This document shows positions 28,142-38,040 of a stretch of DNA of 64,000 nucleotides, one piece after another. The stretch is from Planctomycetota bacterium (GTDB lineage: Bacteria; Planctomycetota; UBA8742; UBA2392), in the NCBI GenBank assembly GCA_020849795.1, contig JADZFR010000004.1, positions 1 through 64,000 of the forward strand, written 5' to 3'. The notes below the pieces were generated by a model, which saw only the letters and a list, made by a program, of their open reading frames with translations, had not been told where the DNA came from and ran no database searches. The translations under genes and the position numbers were made by a program. The first letter of the stretch is position 1. Each line of letters begins with the position of its first letter.

Positions 28142-29713
28142 ATGTCGCTTCGCATGAAACTTGCGCTCGGTGTTCTTCTGGCCACGGTCTTTCTTGGCCT
28201 GATGCTTGGCTATCTGACGTATGAGGCCAGCCGCACACTCGACCAGACCGCCGAGAACCAGACCGCCGAGAACAAACGCATTTTCGAAGAACTCAGCCGC
28301 AGCTACCAGGCGCAGACACAGCGTGCCGTTGAGCGCATCGTGATCGCGCAGCTTCAACCCCTGCTGGCCAGCCCCGCCACCGAGATCGCAAACGGCCTGC
28401 GCGACGACCTGAACGGCATTGACGAAACTGCCATCATCGAACTGGATGAACGCGGCAACCCGCGCATGACCGTGATCAAGCCGCAGGGCAGCATGGCCGA
28501 GCCCACGGCCGAGGAAGTCGTCGTGATCAAGCGCGTCTTCGAGACCCGGCGCCACGAGCTGCTGGGCGACGTGCTGTTTCACCCGTACCAGCCGGACCCG
28601 AACCGCGCAGCGCTGCAATACGTGCTGCGCCTGAAAGTGAAGCTGCCGCCGATCCGCTTTGAAGAACCGCCCAAGGTAAAAAGCGCCGAGTTGGGTCCGC
28701 TGGTGGTTGCCGCGTTCACGACACTGGGCCTGGCGATGCTGGCGGTGTTCGTGCTGCTGATGTTCGCGCTGCGGCGATTTGTGCTGGCGCCCCTGGGCAA
28801 CGTGCTGGAAGACAGCAAGCGCATTGTGAAGGGCGCCGAGGGCCTTGAGATCAAAGGCTTCAAAGGCGGCGGCGGTGACATCGAAACGCTGGTGACCGCC
28901 TTCAACGCCATGTTCACCGAACTCAAGGCCTACCAGGGCGACCTCGAAGGCAAGGTCAAAGACGCCACCCGCACCATCCAGAAGCAGCAGCAGAGCCTGG
29001 TGATTGCGCAGCGGCTTGCGGCCACGGGCACGCTGGCTGCCGGCCTGGCGCACGAGGTGAACAACCCGCTTTCGGGCATGCTGAACGCCGCGCGCCGCCT
29101 GCGCAAACGCGAGGGGCTGGATGAGCGCAGCAGCGACTACCTGGGCCTGATCGAGGAAGGCCTGCAGCGCATTGAGCACCTGATGAAGCAGATTCTCGAT
29201 TTCTCGCGCCGGCGCGACATGAAGCCCGAGCGCTTTGACGCTGAGTCGGCCTTTCGGCGCGCGCTGCCGCTGGTCAAGCATCGCCTGGACCAGAAAGAGA
29301 TCCGGCTTGAAGAAGATATCCGCCAGGACCTGCCGCCGCTGTACGGCAACGAAGAAGAAATCGGCCAGGTGCTGATGAACCTGCTGATCAACGCGGCCGA
29401 CGCCTGCCCCGACGGCGGCGCGGTGCGTGTGACGATCGGGCCGTCAGACAAGCGCGGCGTGTTTTTCAGCATCGAGGACAGCGGCACCGGCGTGCCCGAA
29501 GACATGCGCGAGCGCATTTTCGACCCGTTCTTCACCACCAAAGAACCGGGCAAGGGCACGGGCCTGGGTTTGGCCATCGTGCACACGATCATCGACAACC
29601 ATGGCGGCAGCATCCGCGTCGAAGATGGCGTAACGCTTGGCGGCGCGCGCTTCACGGTGGAGCTGCCGCCGGCCGAGGTGCTTGAGTCCAAGCGCCGCCG
29701 CGAAGTGGTCTAG
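28142..29713 (+). CDS. Membrane sensor histidine kinase
   Basis: A 523-residue sensor kinase. The first helix (KLALGVLLATVFLGLMLGYL) and a second (VVAAFTTLGLAMLAVFVLLM) flank an extracytoplasmic domain of about 150 residues with no family I can name. A HAMP linker follows. The H-box GLAHEVNNPLSGMLN carries His304; this HEVNNPL form is typical of NtrB-like kinases. The N-box LMNLLINAADA, G1 EDSGTGVPE, F-box DPFFTTK and G2 GKGTGLGLAIVH are complete. There is no receiver domain or adjacent response regulator, so it is an orphan. The start has no strong ribosome site; Met at 28154 is an alternative. Confidence 0.92.
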   Translation: MSLRMKLALGVLLATVFLGLMLGYLTYEASRTLDQTAENQTAENKRIFEELSRSYQAQTQRAVERIVIAQLQPLLASPATEIANGLRDDLNGIDETAIIELDERGNPRMTVIKPQGSMAEPTAEEVVVIKRVFETRRHELLGDVLFHPYQPDPNRAALQYVLRLKVKLPPIRFEEPPKVKSAELGPLVVAAFTTLGLAMLAVFVLLMFALRRFVLAPLGNVLEDSKRIVKGAEGLEIKGFKGGGGDIETLVTAFNAMFTELKAYQGDLEGKVKDATRTIQKQQQSLVIAQRLAATGTLAAGLAHEVNNPLSGMLNAARRLRKREGLDERSSDYLGLIEEGLQRIEHLMKQILDFSRRRDMKPERFDAESAFRRALPLVKHRLDQKEIRLEEDIRQDLPPLYGNEEEIGQVLMNLLINAADACPDGGAVRVTIGPSDKRGVFFSIEDSGTGVPEDMRERIFDPFFTTKEPGKGTGLGLAIVHTIIDNHGGSIRVEDGVTLGGARFTVELPPAEVLESKRRREVV

Positions 29714-29733
29714 GTGCGCGCAATCTACGAAAG

Positions 29734-29758
29734 CGGGCGCCCCGTGGGGCGCCCGTTT
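29734..29758. terminator. Bidirectional terminator hairpin
   Basis: CGGGCGCCCC and GGGGCGCCCG pair around a 2-nt centre and are followed by GTTTCT on the plus strand and by GCTTTCG on the minus strand. It sits between the convergent kinase and HEAT-protein genes and probably ends both. Confidence 0.7.
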
Positions 29759-29779
29759 CTGGGTGAGGCAAGGCAAACT

Positions 29780-32362
29780 CTATCCGCCGCCGGCGGTGCG
29801 TGCCGGCGGGTGCGGGTTGTGCGGGTTGACAGCCTGCTCGCGCTTGATGATCGAGCGCTGCTGGGCTGTGGTCGGTGAACGGCCAAGTGCTTCGCCGGCT
29901 GCGTTGCGGGCGTCAAACACTTCGAGAATCAGCTTGGTGCGCTGCGCCTCGTCGTCCGTTTCCGCCAGGTTGTACTCAAGGCGCACGAGGCCCTTGAGGC
30001 CGTTGAAGCCATCCTCGTCCCACGCGCCACGGTGGGTGCCGTAAGTGGCGCCGAGCGCGCGGGCCGCGCTGGCCTTCACGCGCGGGCGGTCCACTGCCTC
30101 GGTGCTGTTGACGGTGTCCAGCAGGTTCGGAATCAGGTTGGCACGTACCCATGCGGCGCCGGTGCGCTTGCCGTCGGCCACGAGCACCTCGATGGCTTTG
30201 CAGATGGCTTCACGGGCAGCCCATGAGCGGCCGTCCAGGCGCAGGCCGCCCGACAGTGCCTCCAGCAGGCTCTGCACGTTGTACTTGGTGGTCGCCGGGT
30301 TCAGCAGCGAGATCGCCCAGGCCATCGACACCACCGTGTCGTTGGTCTTGCCCTTGGCGTTCTCGACGTTTTCTTCGGCGCCCCATGCGGCGTCAAGCGA
30401 CTGGCCCAAGCCGCTGGTGTTGACGGTGTACTCGGCTTCGGCCTTGTAGGTCACATAGCGGGTGTCATCCAGGCCAAGCGCGGCGAGGTCGCCCTTGCGG
30501 CTGTCGAGCTCTGACTCAGGCACCGCAACCAGCACCGGCACCCCCTGCGTGCGGATATCGTTGGCGAGCAGGTGGTAAATCGGCTCGGCCTTTTCCGCGC
30601 GGTTGGCTGCACCGGCGATGTTGGGCATCTCGAACACAAACACCGCGCCCATGGCGAGGTTGCCCTCAAGGATGATCGCGTCCCAGGGCGTGCCCTGTGT
30701 GGCAAGGTCCGCGCCTTCTTCCAGCGTGCGGGCGCCGACTGCGGCATAGCCCAGGCTGGTAAGCTCGGACAGGAAGCGGTTGCGCAGCGCCTCGTCTTCC
30801 ATGATCACGAGCACGGTGCGGGCGGCAACTTCCTGCAGGTTCTTGCGCGCTTCCGCCTCGACCAATGCGTTGTTGCCGAAGTCTTTCTCGGCGCCAAGGC
30901 GGATCAGGCTGCGCGCTGCGGCATAACGAATGTTCTTGTCGGGGTCAGCCAGCGCGCGCACCAGCGGTGCGGCGGCGTTGGTGCCGATGGCCGACTTGTC
31001 GTTCAGGTCCGCGATGGCGTCGCACAGAGCGATGGCCACGTGCGGGTAACCGTCGGCCAGGCTGCGCTCCAGCGCGCGGTACAGCACCGCGCTACCTGCC
31101 GAGGCACTGAGGCCAAAGCCGTGCAGGTTGGGCACAAATCCGCGCTCGCCCAGCAACTCGGTGATGAACGCGCGCTCGGCGTCGTCACCCAGGAAGTAGC
31201 GGCCGCGCCCTTCGGTGTACATGTGCATGTGAATGCAGGCGAGCAGCGCTTCTGCGTCGCGCACCCAGTTGTTGGTGTTGGCGTCGCCACCGGCATACTT
31301 GATGCCAAGGTCAATCGCTTCCAGTGCGGCTTCTTCAGCAACGACATCGGCAAACGCCCACAGCGGCACATCCTGCGGGGTCAGCATGCTGTCATCTTCG
31401 CCCGCCAGTTCTTTGCCGGGGATCCACTTCCATGCCGTGTAGCGGCGGTCGTGGCTGTACAGCGCGACGGGCAGGTTGCCCTGGTAGGTGCTGCCGACCA
31501 GGCGGTTGCGCCAGAAGCGGCCGGCGGCGTTGTTGCGGTAGTAGCCTTCGGCTTGCAGGAAATACAGGTCCTTGGCGTCGTTGACTTTGGTGTCTTTCTC
31601 GGGCGATGCGGCGCGAATCCACTCAATGGCAGCGCGGCATGCTTCGCGCACTTCGTTGTCTTCGTCCTTGGCCTGGAAATGTTTGGCAAGCACAGGCAGC
31701 GCGCGCGCGTCGCCGATGTCGCCAAGTGCCAGCGCGGCGGTCTGGCGGTCGTACTTCTCGGCGCTGTACATCACCTGGATCAGCGCGTTCACGGCCTGCG
31801 CGCCCACGGTGCGCAGCAGCGTGCGCGCCTCATAGCGCGAGTCGGCGCTTTCGTTGTGCATATAGCGCGCCTGAAGGTACGGCACGACAAAGTCGCCGTA
31901 GCTGTCGCGAATGCTTTGTCCGCGCAGCAGCTTGCGGGCAACGTCGCGGTCCGACATGTACGCGTCTACGTACTGCTTGATCGCCTCAACGTCGTTGCTG
32001 CGGCCCTGCGGGTCGGTCTGCGCGCGGCCGGCCAGCAGCCACTTGCCGAAACGACTGTAGCGCCCGGTCAGGCTGGCGTCTTTGAAGTTGGCGTCGATGA
32101 AGTCGCGGGCGAGCTCAAGGCCCACTTCGTCGCGAATCTTGCGCGCCTCTTCGTCGGTGGGTCGGCCCGCGAGTGCCTTGTCGAACTCACGGATTGCCTT
32201 TTCCCAGTTCCCGCGCTTGTACTCGCGAATGCCGTCTTTGACGGTGCCGACAGCGTCCTGCGCGGCGACGGTGCTCTGCACCGGGCCAAGCTGGCTGTAG
32301 CTGAGGCTCAACACGAAAGCCAACGCGATAGCGAAAGACGCACGCACAATGCGTAGCAGCAT
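29780..32362 (-). CDS. Exported HEAT-repeat protein with receiver-like domain
   Basis: An 860-residue exported protein of unknown function. The signal peptide (IVRASFAIALAFVLSLSYSQ) is followed by a TPR pair (YKRGNWEKAIREFDKALAG) and several HEAT repeats (DRQTAALALGDIGDARALPV; DPDKNIRYAAARSLIRLGAE). Residues 514-650 resemble a response-regulator receiver: TVLVIMEDEALRNRFLSEL, then WDAIILEGN, then GVPVLVAVPES. The acidic pocket is partly kept, but the phospho-acceptor position is Glu, not Asp. HEAT-like repeats resume to the C-terminus. AAGGAG 9 nt upstream decides the ATG at 32362. A receiver fold in an exported protein is unusual. It is probably a degenerate fold used for binding. Confidence 0.8.
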   Translation of the reverse strand: MLLRIVRASFAIALAFVLSLSYSQLGPVQSTVAAQDAVGTVKDGIREYKRGNWEKAIREFDKALAGRPTDEEARKIRDEVGLELARDFIDANFKDASLTGRYSRFGKWLLAGRAQTDPQGRSNDVEAIKQYVDAYMSDRDVARKLLRGQSIRDSYGDFVVPYLQARYMHNESADSRYEARTLLRTVGAQAVNALIQVMYSAEKYDRQTAALALGDIGDARALPVLAKHFQAKDEDNEVREACRAAIEWIRAASPEKDTKVNDAKDLYFLQAEGYYRNNAAGRFWRNRLVGSTYQGNLPVALYSHDRRYTAWKWIPGKELAGEDDSMLTPQDVPLWAFADVVAEEAALEAIDLGIKYAGGDANTNNWVRDAEALLACIHMHMYTEGRGRYFLGDDAERAFITELLGERGFVPNLHGFGLSASAGSAVLYRALERSLADGYPHVAIALCDAIADLNDKSAIGTNAAAPLVRALADPDKNIRYAAARSLIRLGAEKDFGNNALVEAEARKNLQEVAARTVLVIMEDEALRNRFLSELTSLGYAAVGARTLEEGADLATQGTPWDAIILEGNLAMGAVFVFEMPNIAGAANRAEKAEPIYHLLANDIRTQGVPVLVAVPESELDSRKGDLAALGLDDTRYVTYKAEAEYTVNTSGLGQSLDAAWGAEENVENAKGKTNDTVVSMAWAISLLNPATTKYNVQSLLEALSGGLRLDGRSWAAREAICKAIEVLVADGKRTGAAWVRANLIPNLLDTVNSTEAVDRPRVKASAARALGATYGTHRGAWDEDGFNGLKGLVRLEYNLAETDDEAQRTKLILEVFDARNAAGEALGRSPTTAQQRSIIKREQAVNPHNPHPPARTAGGG

Positions 32363-32401
32363 CTTGTGAAACTCCTTCAGGGGGGTGCTTGAAGACAAGC
32401 C

Positions 32402-32449
32402 AATCTAGCGGGGCGCAAATGCCTGTCAACCTTTGCACAAGGTTTGCAC
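32402..32449 (-). promoter_or_regulatory. Promoter of the exported HEAT-repeat gene with direct repeats
   Basis: On the minus strand the -35 is TTGACA (32424-32429), then a 16-nt spacer and the -10 TAGATT (32402-32407), placing the RNA start about 35 nt before the ATG. Directly upstream of the -35 are two TTTGCAC words on the plus strand (32432-32438 and 32443-32449), 11 bp apart centre to centre, suitable for an activator dimer on one DNA face. Confidence 0.55.
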
Positions 32450-32560
32450 GGGCCATGACTTGGGCGTGACCGCGGGCATGGCGTGGAAAACGAGCCGGCG
32501 TGAACAGACCAGGGCAGAGACTGCATAAGCTATTGCTCATCAACGCTTTGCACGATGGCG

Positions 32561-35500
32561 CTAGTCTTCATCCGGAGTTTCGGGTACGGCCAGTTCTTTC
32601 TCTACTAATGCGGCCCTGAAGCCGGCCGGATAACGCATTTTGCCATCGCCGCTGAACGACACCCACTCGCGGTGGGCCAACTTCCCCTCAGAGTCATAGA
32701 CGCCGACTTCATGTGTGCCGGGCAAGCCACCAACAAATGGCAACGCGCAGCCTTCAACCAGTGACAAGTATCGAATGTCGAGCCATTGCCACTCTTCGTG
32801 CATTTCGACGGCTTTCTTCCACTCCACGGTTACCGTCTCGCCGTCCTGCTGCACGCGCAGGCGAATCGGTTTCATGATCAGGCTTCGTTCGTCTTCTCCT
32901 TCATAGCGCGTGAAGTACCCCACCAGGCAGACATCAACGCCCTTGGGCACCCCGTGCACCAGCAAGCCGTTCGGCACAAAGCGCCACTCAAGCGTGTCGC
33001 CCTGGTCCGCGAATTTTGTCGACATGCGAAAATGCTCCGGGTCAGTCAGCGGCAGCAGTTGCAGCTCCATGTATACGTTCGGCCTATCCGCAAACTCCAT
33101 CGGGAAGCTCAGGCGCACGTCCACGAACTCGGTGTTCAGGGCCGGCAGCACGACGACACGATCACCGCCCACGGTCAGGTCAAGGTCAGATGCTCCGGCT
33201 GGGCCAGCCGCGGCTGGCGGCAACATGCGGTAGCGCGCGGGGGGCAGAAGTTTGATTTCCGGTCCCCAGACCGTGTCGTACTGTTCGGGTTCGAGCGTGC
33301 CATCGTCGCGGTACTTGAACATGCGAAGCCGCGGATAGTCTTGTGTGTTGCTCACTCCCTCGGCGTTCACGAATTCAACGCGCACCTGGCCAAGTTCTAC
33401 CTCGACGCGGGTGACCTCCCCGCGCCGGACTTGCACTTCCTGGATGTGCCTGACAGTCTGCAGCGTCACCTCAAGCGAGGCCTTGCCCGGCGGAAACCAC
33501 AGGCTTACGGCGCCCGTGCTGGTGCTGCCGGCGCATTGTGAAGAGCCATTCGCACCATCGCTCTGGCCCCACACCGAGGCCCGGAAGTTTGTCACGTCGA
33601 CGCCCCGGCGCTTGACCCGCACTTCAATACGCGTCGGCAACTCGATCGACAATTTTGCCGCAGGCGCCTCTGCGGTTGGCGGGGAGATCTGCACCGCGAT
33701 CTTCTGGTCGCCATCCAGCAAGTGCGCGGGCAATGCGCCGCACTCGATGTTCGTGTCGTCGGTGTAGCTGGCGCGGCCGAATTCACGGCCATCCGGGTGC
33801 AGAAACGCAGCCGAAACTTCAACCGGTTGCTCGCCCACGCGTACCCTGCACTGCAGGTGGTCGGCGCGGACTGCCCACGGCGGCGGCCCGATCAGCGGCA
33901 TCTCCACGACCGTGTACTCGCCCTCGATCACGGTTGCGGTGACCGGCCCGCAGATGTCTGACGGATAGCCCCAGTCGCACCCGCCGGTCAAGTGCACGAT
34001 CGCGTTGCCCGGCCGGGTCTCGATCTGTAGTTCTCCCGCCTCATCAACCAGCAGGTTGATCCAGTGGTCCGAGTCGCCGACATCTCCCCGGATCCAGAGG
34101 CGCAGTTGAAACACACCATCCGTCGGCACACCCTTGGGTCGTTTCGGCAGCCTGACCTTGATGCCGGTGTCCGGCACCAACTTCGCGGTCAATTGCAGGA
34201 CAAGCTCCGTGTCGCCGGGCTTGGTCTCGCCAGTGGTGTTTTCGAAGCCCTCCAGCATGGCGGTGCACGAGGTCGGGCTGCTGGATACGACGGGCACGCT
34301 GGCCAGCGGCCCCTCGGACCGGCCCGAGTACCCGTTGTCGTCCGGAAGGCTGAAGGACCAAATCACGAACGAGTCTTTGGCCGGCGTGCCGTCGGGCATG
34401 AGCACTCTTACAGGCACAGTGGCGGCAGCTTTCAGGCTGACCTTCAGCTCAGTGACGACGTTGTCGGGGACATCCAGCACGCCGCCGGCTGGCAGGTAGA
34501 CTCGGTCGCCGTTCTGGGAATTGACGGTCCAGTGATAGCGGCCCTCGGGCACCAGCATGGTGACTTTGTGCGGCGCCGGCGGAATGCCTTCATAGAAGTA
34601 CAGGTTGCCGCTGCTGAGTACAAGGCTGGCCATTTCGCCGTGGTAGTAGCCGCCCTCGTCAATCGCCAACGTGCCGTCATGGCGCAGGTTGATCTTTGGC
34701 GACGGGTCCATTTCGACGGTGACATCCAGCAATGAACCCTTCAGCGAGATGTCGCCAAAGTCGATGTGCCGGCCCACAGACCGCGGTGTCGGAAGGCGGA
34801 GCGAGTTGCCGGGACCATCCCGGTCCACGTTGATCAGAAGGCTCCAGCGTAACGATGCCACGTTCGGGACAACCTCTGTTGCATACTCCGGCAACAAGGT
34901 CATGAATCGACCCTGGCCGTCTGTGCCGAAATAGATCCAGTCGTCGAACTCACTCTCTGGCTCACTCAGGCTCAATGCGTGGTTGCCGGTGTGGCACAGC
35001 GTACGTCCCGACGTGTGCACCAGGCGCCCCGTGACCACGAACTCTTCCGGGAACATCGACTCCAGCGTCAGCAGCACCTCGCCAAAGTCGAGCGTGCGGC
35101 CGCTGGCTTTCGGAAAAACCCGCAGGCAGCCCTTGGGCTCCTGCCAGTCGCGGCGCTCGTCTGCGTCCTCCGCGGGTGCAAACCCCCCGCCCCCGGTGGG
35201 CTCAAAGTCCACGTACCAGTAGAGCACCTCCGGGGACTCGTTCGCTTCCAGCCAAAGGTCGTCCTGCGTGACTTCGCCCTCAAAGGACCAGTCGCTGCCC
35301 ATCGACGCTTCAAACTCACTGTAGTTCTGCGGCGCCGACGGGCCCCGATAGGCCCGCACGCTTACCGACAAGTCCTCGGGCAACAGGTGCGCCAGCGGGT
35401 TTGCGCCCGCCGAAGGGTCCATCTTCACGCGGCCACGCACGGTCCAGTCGGTTGACGTTGCCTCCGGCTCGGTTTCCGGCGACTTGGGTGTTCTGCGTCC

Positions 35501-35710
35501 TTCAAGATTATGGGCCGGCTGGCTGTCGCCGCTGCAGCCCGGCTGTCGGCGGGCAGGCGACCCGGGCTGGTCAGGCTCGTTCCGGCTTGCCAGTGCCGAA
35601 TTCTCGATGTTCGGGCCGGCTTGGCCGTCCGGCTGCAGGATCAGCCAGATCACGGCCCCGGCCAGCGAGAGAATGAACACGAGCAGCAGGACAAGCTGAT
35701 GCGGGCGCAT
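32561..35710 (-). CDS. Large exported, N-terminally anchored protein of unknown function
   Basis: A protein of about 1049 residues. An N-terminal hydrophobic helix (QLVLLLVFILSLAGAVIWLI) probably serves as an uncleaved anchor. A disordered Pro/Ser/Glu-rich stretch follows to about residue 90. The rest is predicted beta-rich, with repeating segments that look like carboxypeptidase-regulatory or other Ig-like modules (ARYRMLPPAAAGPAG, VPEGRYHWTVNSQNGDRVYL, EGEYTVVEMP). I see no catalytic motif. I chose the ATG at 35710; a TTG at 35722 would add four residues. Neither has a good ribosome site. The tail lacks a membrane helix or sorting tag. It is probably a surface-exposed structural or binding protein. 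Confidence 0.65.
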   Translation of the reverse strand: MRPHQLVLLLVFILSLAGAVIWLILQPDGQAGPNIENSALASRNEPDQPGSPARRQPGCSGDSQPAHNLEGRRTPKSPETEPEATSTDWTVRGRVKMDPSAGANPLAHLLPEDLSVSVRAYRGPSAPQNYSEFEASMGSDWSFEGEVTQDDLWLEANESPEVLYWYVDFEPTGGGGFAPAEDADERRDWQEPKGCLRVFPKASGRTLDFGEVLLTLESMFPEEFVVTGRLVHTSGRTLCHTGNHALSLSEPESEFDDWIYFGTDGQGRFMTLLPEYATEVVPNVASLRWSLLINVDRDGPGNSLRLPTPRSVGRHIDFGDISLKGSLLDVTVEMDPSPKINLRHDGTLAIDEGGYYHGEMASLVLSSGNLYFYEGIPPAPHKVTMLVPEGRYHWTVNSQNGDRVYLPAGGVLDVPDNVVTELKVSLKAAATVPVRVLMPDGTPAKDSFVIWSFSLPDDNGYSGRSEGPLASVPVVSSSPTSCTAMLEGFENTTGETKPGDTELVLQLTAKLVPDTGIKVRLPKRPKGVPTDGVFQLRLWIRGDVGDSDHWINLLVDEAGELQIETRPGNAIVHLTGGCDWGYPSDICGPVTATVIEGEYTVVEMPLIGPPPWAVRADHLQCRVRVGEQPVEVSAAFLHPDGREFGRASYTDDTNIECGALPAHLLDGDQKIAVQISPPTAEAPAAKLSIELPTRIEVRVKRRGVDVTNFRASVWGQSDGANGSSQCAGSTSTGAVSLWFPPGKASLEVTLQTVRHIQEVQVRRGEVTRVEVELGQVRVEFVNAEGVSNTQDYPRLRMFKYRDDGTLEPEQYDTVWGPEIKLLPPARYRMLPPAAAGPAGASDLDLTVGGDRVVVLPALNTEFVDVRLSFPMEFADRPNVYMELQLLPLTDPEHFRMSTKFADQGDTLEWRFVPNGLLVHGVPKGVDVCLVGYFTRYEGEDERSLIMKPIRLRVQQDGETVTVEWKKAVEMHEEWQWLDIRYLSLVEGCALPFVGGLPGTHEVGVYDSEGKLAHREWVSFSGDGKMRYPAGFRAALVEKELAVPETPDED

Positions 35711-35832
35711 GGAAAAGTCCAAGCCAGGGCAGGGGTCTACGCGCGGTCAGTATACGACGCGCGACGGCGGGGCGGCGCGGGCAAACTCGGGCGGATTGGC
35801 GGATCGGCAAGGGCTGCGGGAGGGATTGCGGC

Positions 35833-38025
35833 TCACGCATTCTGGATCGCGTCGAGGCGGGTAAACCACTCGCCGTGCCAGGGCTCATAGTTGCGCCAGC
35901 GTTCGACGCTGCGCTTGTACAGTGGCTCGCGCACCTGCGTCACGCTGGCGGTGCGCACCGTGCGCTCGGTCTTGTGGAACTGCAGGCATCGGTCGTCCCA
36001 CTCGACGTTCACAAATTCAAGCAGCTTGCGGGCGTGGGGCTCAAGGTCGTCGACCATGTCTTCGTAGCGCACCTCGTGAAAGCGGCCGGGCAGCACGTTG
36101 CGCCAGTGCTGCATCACGCGCCAATAGTTAGCGAAGTGGCTTGCGATGTTCGCCTGCGTGTTCGCCCAGCGAATCTGGCCGAAGTGCGTGTTCCAGCAGC
36201 TTGTCGCCACGTCGCGCAGGTCGCGCCGCAGATGAATGATCTTGGCGTTCTGGAACAGTGTCAGGATCATGCCGATGTGCAGGTAGTTCTCGGGCATCTT
36301 GTCGCTGATGCGGTCGGCCGTCGGGGCATACGCGAGCAGCCGCTTCAGGTGCGCGTCGGCCACGGCCTGCACATGGTCTCGGTTCAGCGCGGCCACGGCT
36401 TCCCAGCGGCTCGCGGCCCCCGTGACTGCCGGCAGCGACTCGAACGAGTCGCGGGCAAGCCGCAACTCGTCGGCGCCGAACACCCGGGGGTGGCTTGCCA
36501 GCACCTGCTCGACCAGCGTGGTACCCGAGCGCGGCAGCCCGAGGATGAACACCGGCACCTCGCTGGCGTTGCCCCAGCCGGCGGTGCGCTTGAAGTGCGC
36601 GGCATCAAACACGCGCACCATCTCGTTCACGTACATCGTGTGTTCGTCGGCACTGTAGGCCAGGCCGCGGCGTTGCCAGCTTTGCTCTTGCAACTCGTTG
36701 GCCAGCGCAAGCTGCGGGGCCGCGGTCGCGTAGTCCTTGGTCGCGTCGGCGTACACGCCCATCGCAAAGTGCAGGCTTTGCATGCCGTTGCTGCGCTTTG
36801 AGGTCGGCGCCTGCAACGCGGCACGCAGGCCCGCCAGGTCCGCCGCCGGCATCTTGGCCTTCAGCAGGCCGGCCAGCGACTCCCAGGCACCGGGGCAGCC
36901 CGGGTCAAGCTGCAGCGCGCGGCGCAGGTTCTTCTCGGCGTCATCAAAGCGCCCCAAGTGGTTCAGCACGCCGCTGCGCCCCACATACAGGGCGGGCAGG
37001 CGCGGGTTCGCCTGCTCGGCACGGTCGTAGTGCGCCAATGCGGGCGCGGTGTCGCCCCTGCGCTGCGCGACTGCGCCTAGCCCGATGTGGGCCTCGGCAC
37101 ATCCGGGGTCCATCTTTGCGGCTTGCACGTACAGCCGCTCGGCCTCAAGGATGCGGTCGAGCTCGGCCAGCACACTGGCGTAGTTGCACACGGTCTTGGC
37201 GGCGCGCGGGTCAAGCTTGAGTGATTGCTCGTACCAGCGCATCGCCTCGGCATAGTTGCCGCGCTCCTGGTTCAACTGGCCGATGTTGTTGTGCGTGATG
37301 GCCAGTTGCGGGTTCTGCTTCAGCGCCTCGTTGTACTGGGCTTCGGCTTCGTCAAGGCGGCCGGCTTCGCGCAGGGCGTTGCCGTAGTTGTTGCGGGCGG
37401 CGGATAGCCGCGGGTTCAGTTTTACGGCGTTGGCCAGGCGCTGCAGCGCCTCTTCGGTGTCGCCGTCCTCAAGCAGCATCTGTCCCAGGTTGCTGAGAAA
37501 CTCGGCGTTGGTGGGTTCAAGCTGGCAGGCCTTGCGGGCGGCGGCCAGGGCTTCGTCTACGCGCTTGAGCACGCGCAGCACGTTGCCCAGGTTGTTCCAG
37601 GCCAGCGCGTTGGCCGGTTGGGCATCGAGCACGCGGCGCAGTTCTTTCTCGGCGTCGGGCAAGTTGCCCTGCGAAGCCAGCGCCAGCGCCAGGTTGACAC
37701 GGCATGCGTGATAGCCGGCGTCGAGGTTCAACGCCGCGCGGCAGTGGGCGACTGCGTCGTTGAGCTTGCCGGCGCTGCGGTAGGCCTCAGCCAGGTTCGA
37801 GTGCATTGCGGGCACGTCGGGCCGGGTCTGGACAGCGCGGGTAATCAGGTTGATCGCGCCCTGCGCGTCGCCTTTCTGCAGGGCGATCACGCCGGTCAGG
37901 TGCAGCGCGTCGACGAACTCAGGCGCATCCATCGGGACGGTGGCGTAGGCCTTCTCGGCTTCAGGCAGGCGCCCGGCGCGGTGCAGACCCATGGCCTGTT
38001 GCAGAATCTCGGCGGGTGTCGGCAT
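35833..38025 (-). CDS. TPR-sulfotransferase fusion
   Basis: A 730-residue protein with two parts. Residues 1-440 hold about 11 TPRs (for example LAWNNLGNVLRVLKRVDEAL). Residues 480-720 form a PAPS-dependent sulfotransferase: the 5'-phosphosulfate loop is FILGLPRSGTTLVEQVLASH and the 3'-phosphate motif is IIHLRRDLRDVATSCW. This fold transfers sulfate from PAPS to carbohydrate or protein. TPR-sulfotransferases are frequent in planctomycetes and some proteobacteria and are thought to act on proteins or glycans. A catalytic His is expected in DKMPENYLHIG. A terminator lies only 16 nt upstream and there is no ribosome site, so translation may be leaderless. Confidence 0.9.
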   Translation of the reverse strand: MPTPAEILQQAMGLHRAGRLPEAEKAYATVPMDAPEFVDALHLTGVIALQKGDAQGAINLITRAVQTRPDVPAMHSNLAEAYRSAGKLNDAVAHCRAALNLDAGYHACRVNLALALASQGNLPDAEKELRRVLDAQPANALAWNNLGNVLRVLKRVDEALAAARKACQLEPTNAEFLSNLGQMLLEDGDTEEALQRLANAVKLNPRLSAARNNYGNALREAGRLDEAEAQYNEALKQNPQLAITHNNIGQLNQERGNYAEAMRWYEQSLKLDPRAAKTVCNYASVLAELDRILEAERLYVQAAKMDPGCAEAHIGLGAVAQRRGDTAPALAHYDRAEQANPRLPALYVGRSGVLNHLGRFDDAEKNLRRALQLDPGCPGAWESLAGLLKAKMPAADLAGLRAALQAPTSKRSNGMQSLHFAMGVYADATKDYATAAPQLALANELQEQSWQRRGLAYSADEHTMYVNEMVRVFDAAHFKRTAGWGNASEVPVFILGLPRSGTTLVEQVLASHPRVFGADELRLARDSFESLPAVTGAASRWEAVAALNRDHVQAVADAHLKRLLAYAPTADRISDKMPENYLHIGMILTLFQNAKIIHLRRDLRDVATSCWNTHFGQIRWANTQANIASHFANYWRVMQHWRNVLPGRFHEVRYEDMVDDLEPHARKLLEFVNVEWDDRCLQFHKTERTVRTASVTQVREPLYKRSVERWRNYEPWHGEWFTRLDAIQNA

Positions 38026-38040
38026 GGAACTGTGATAGGA

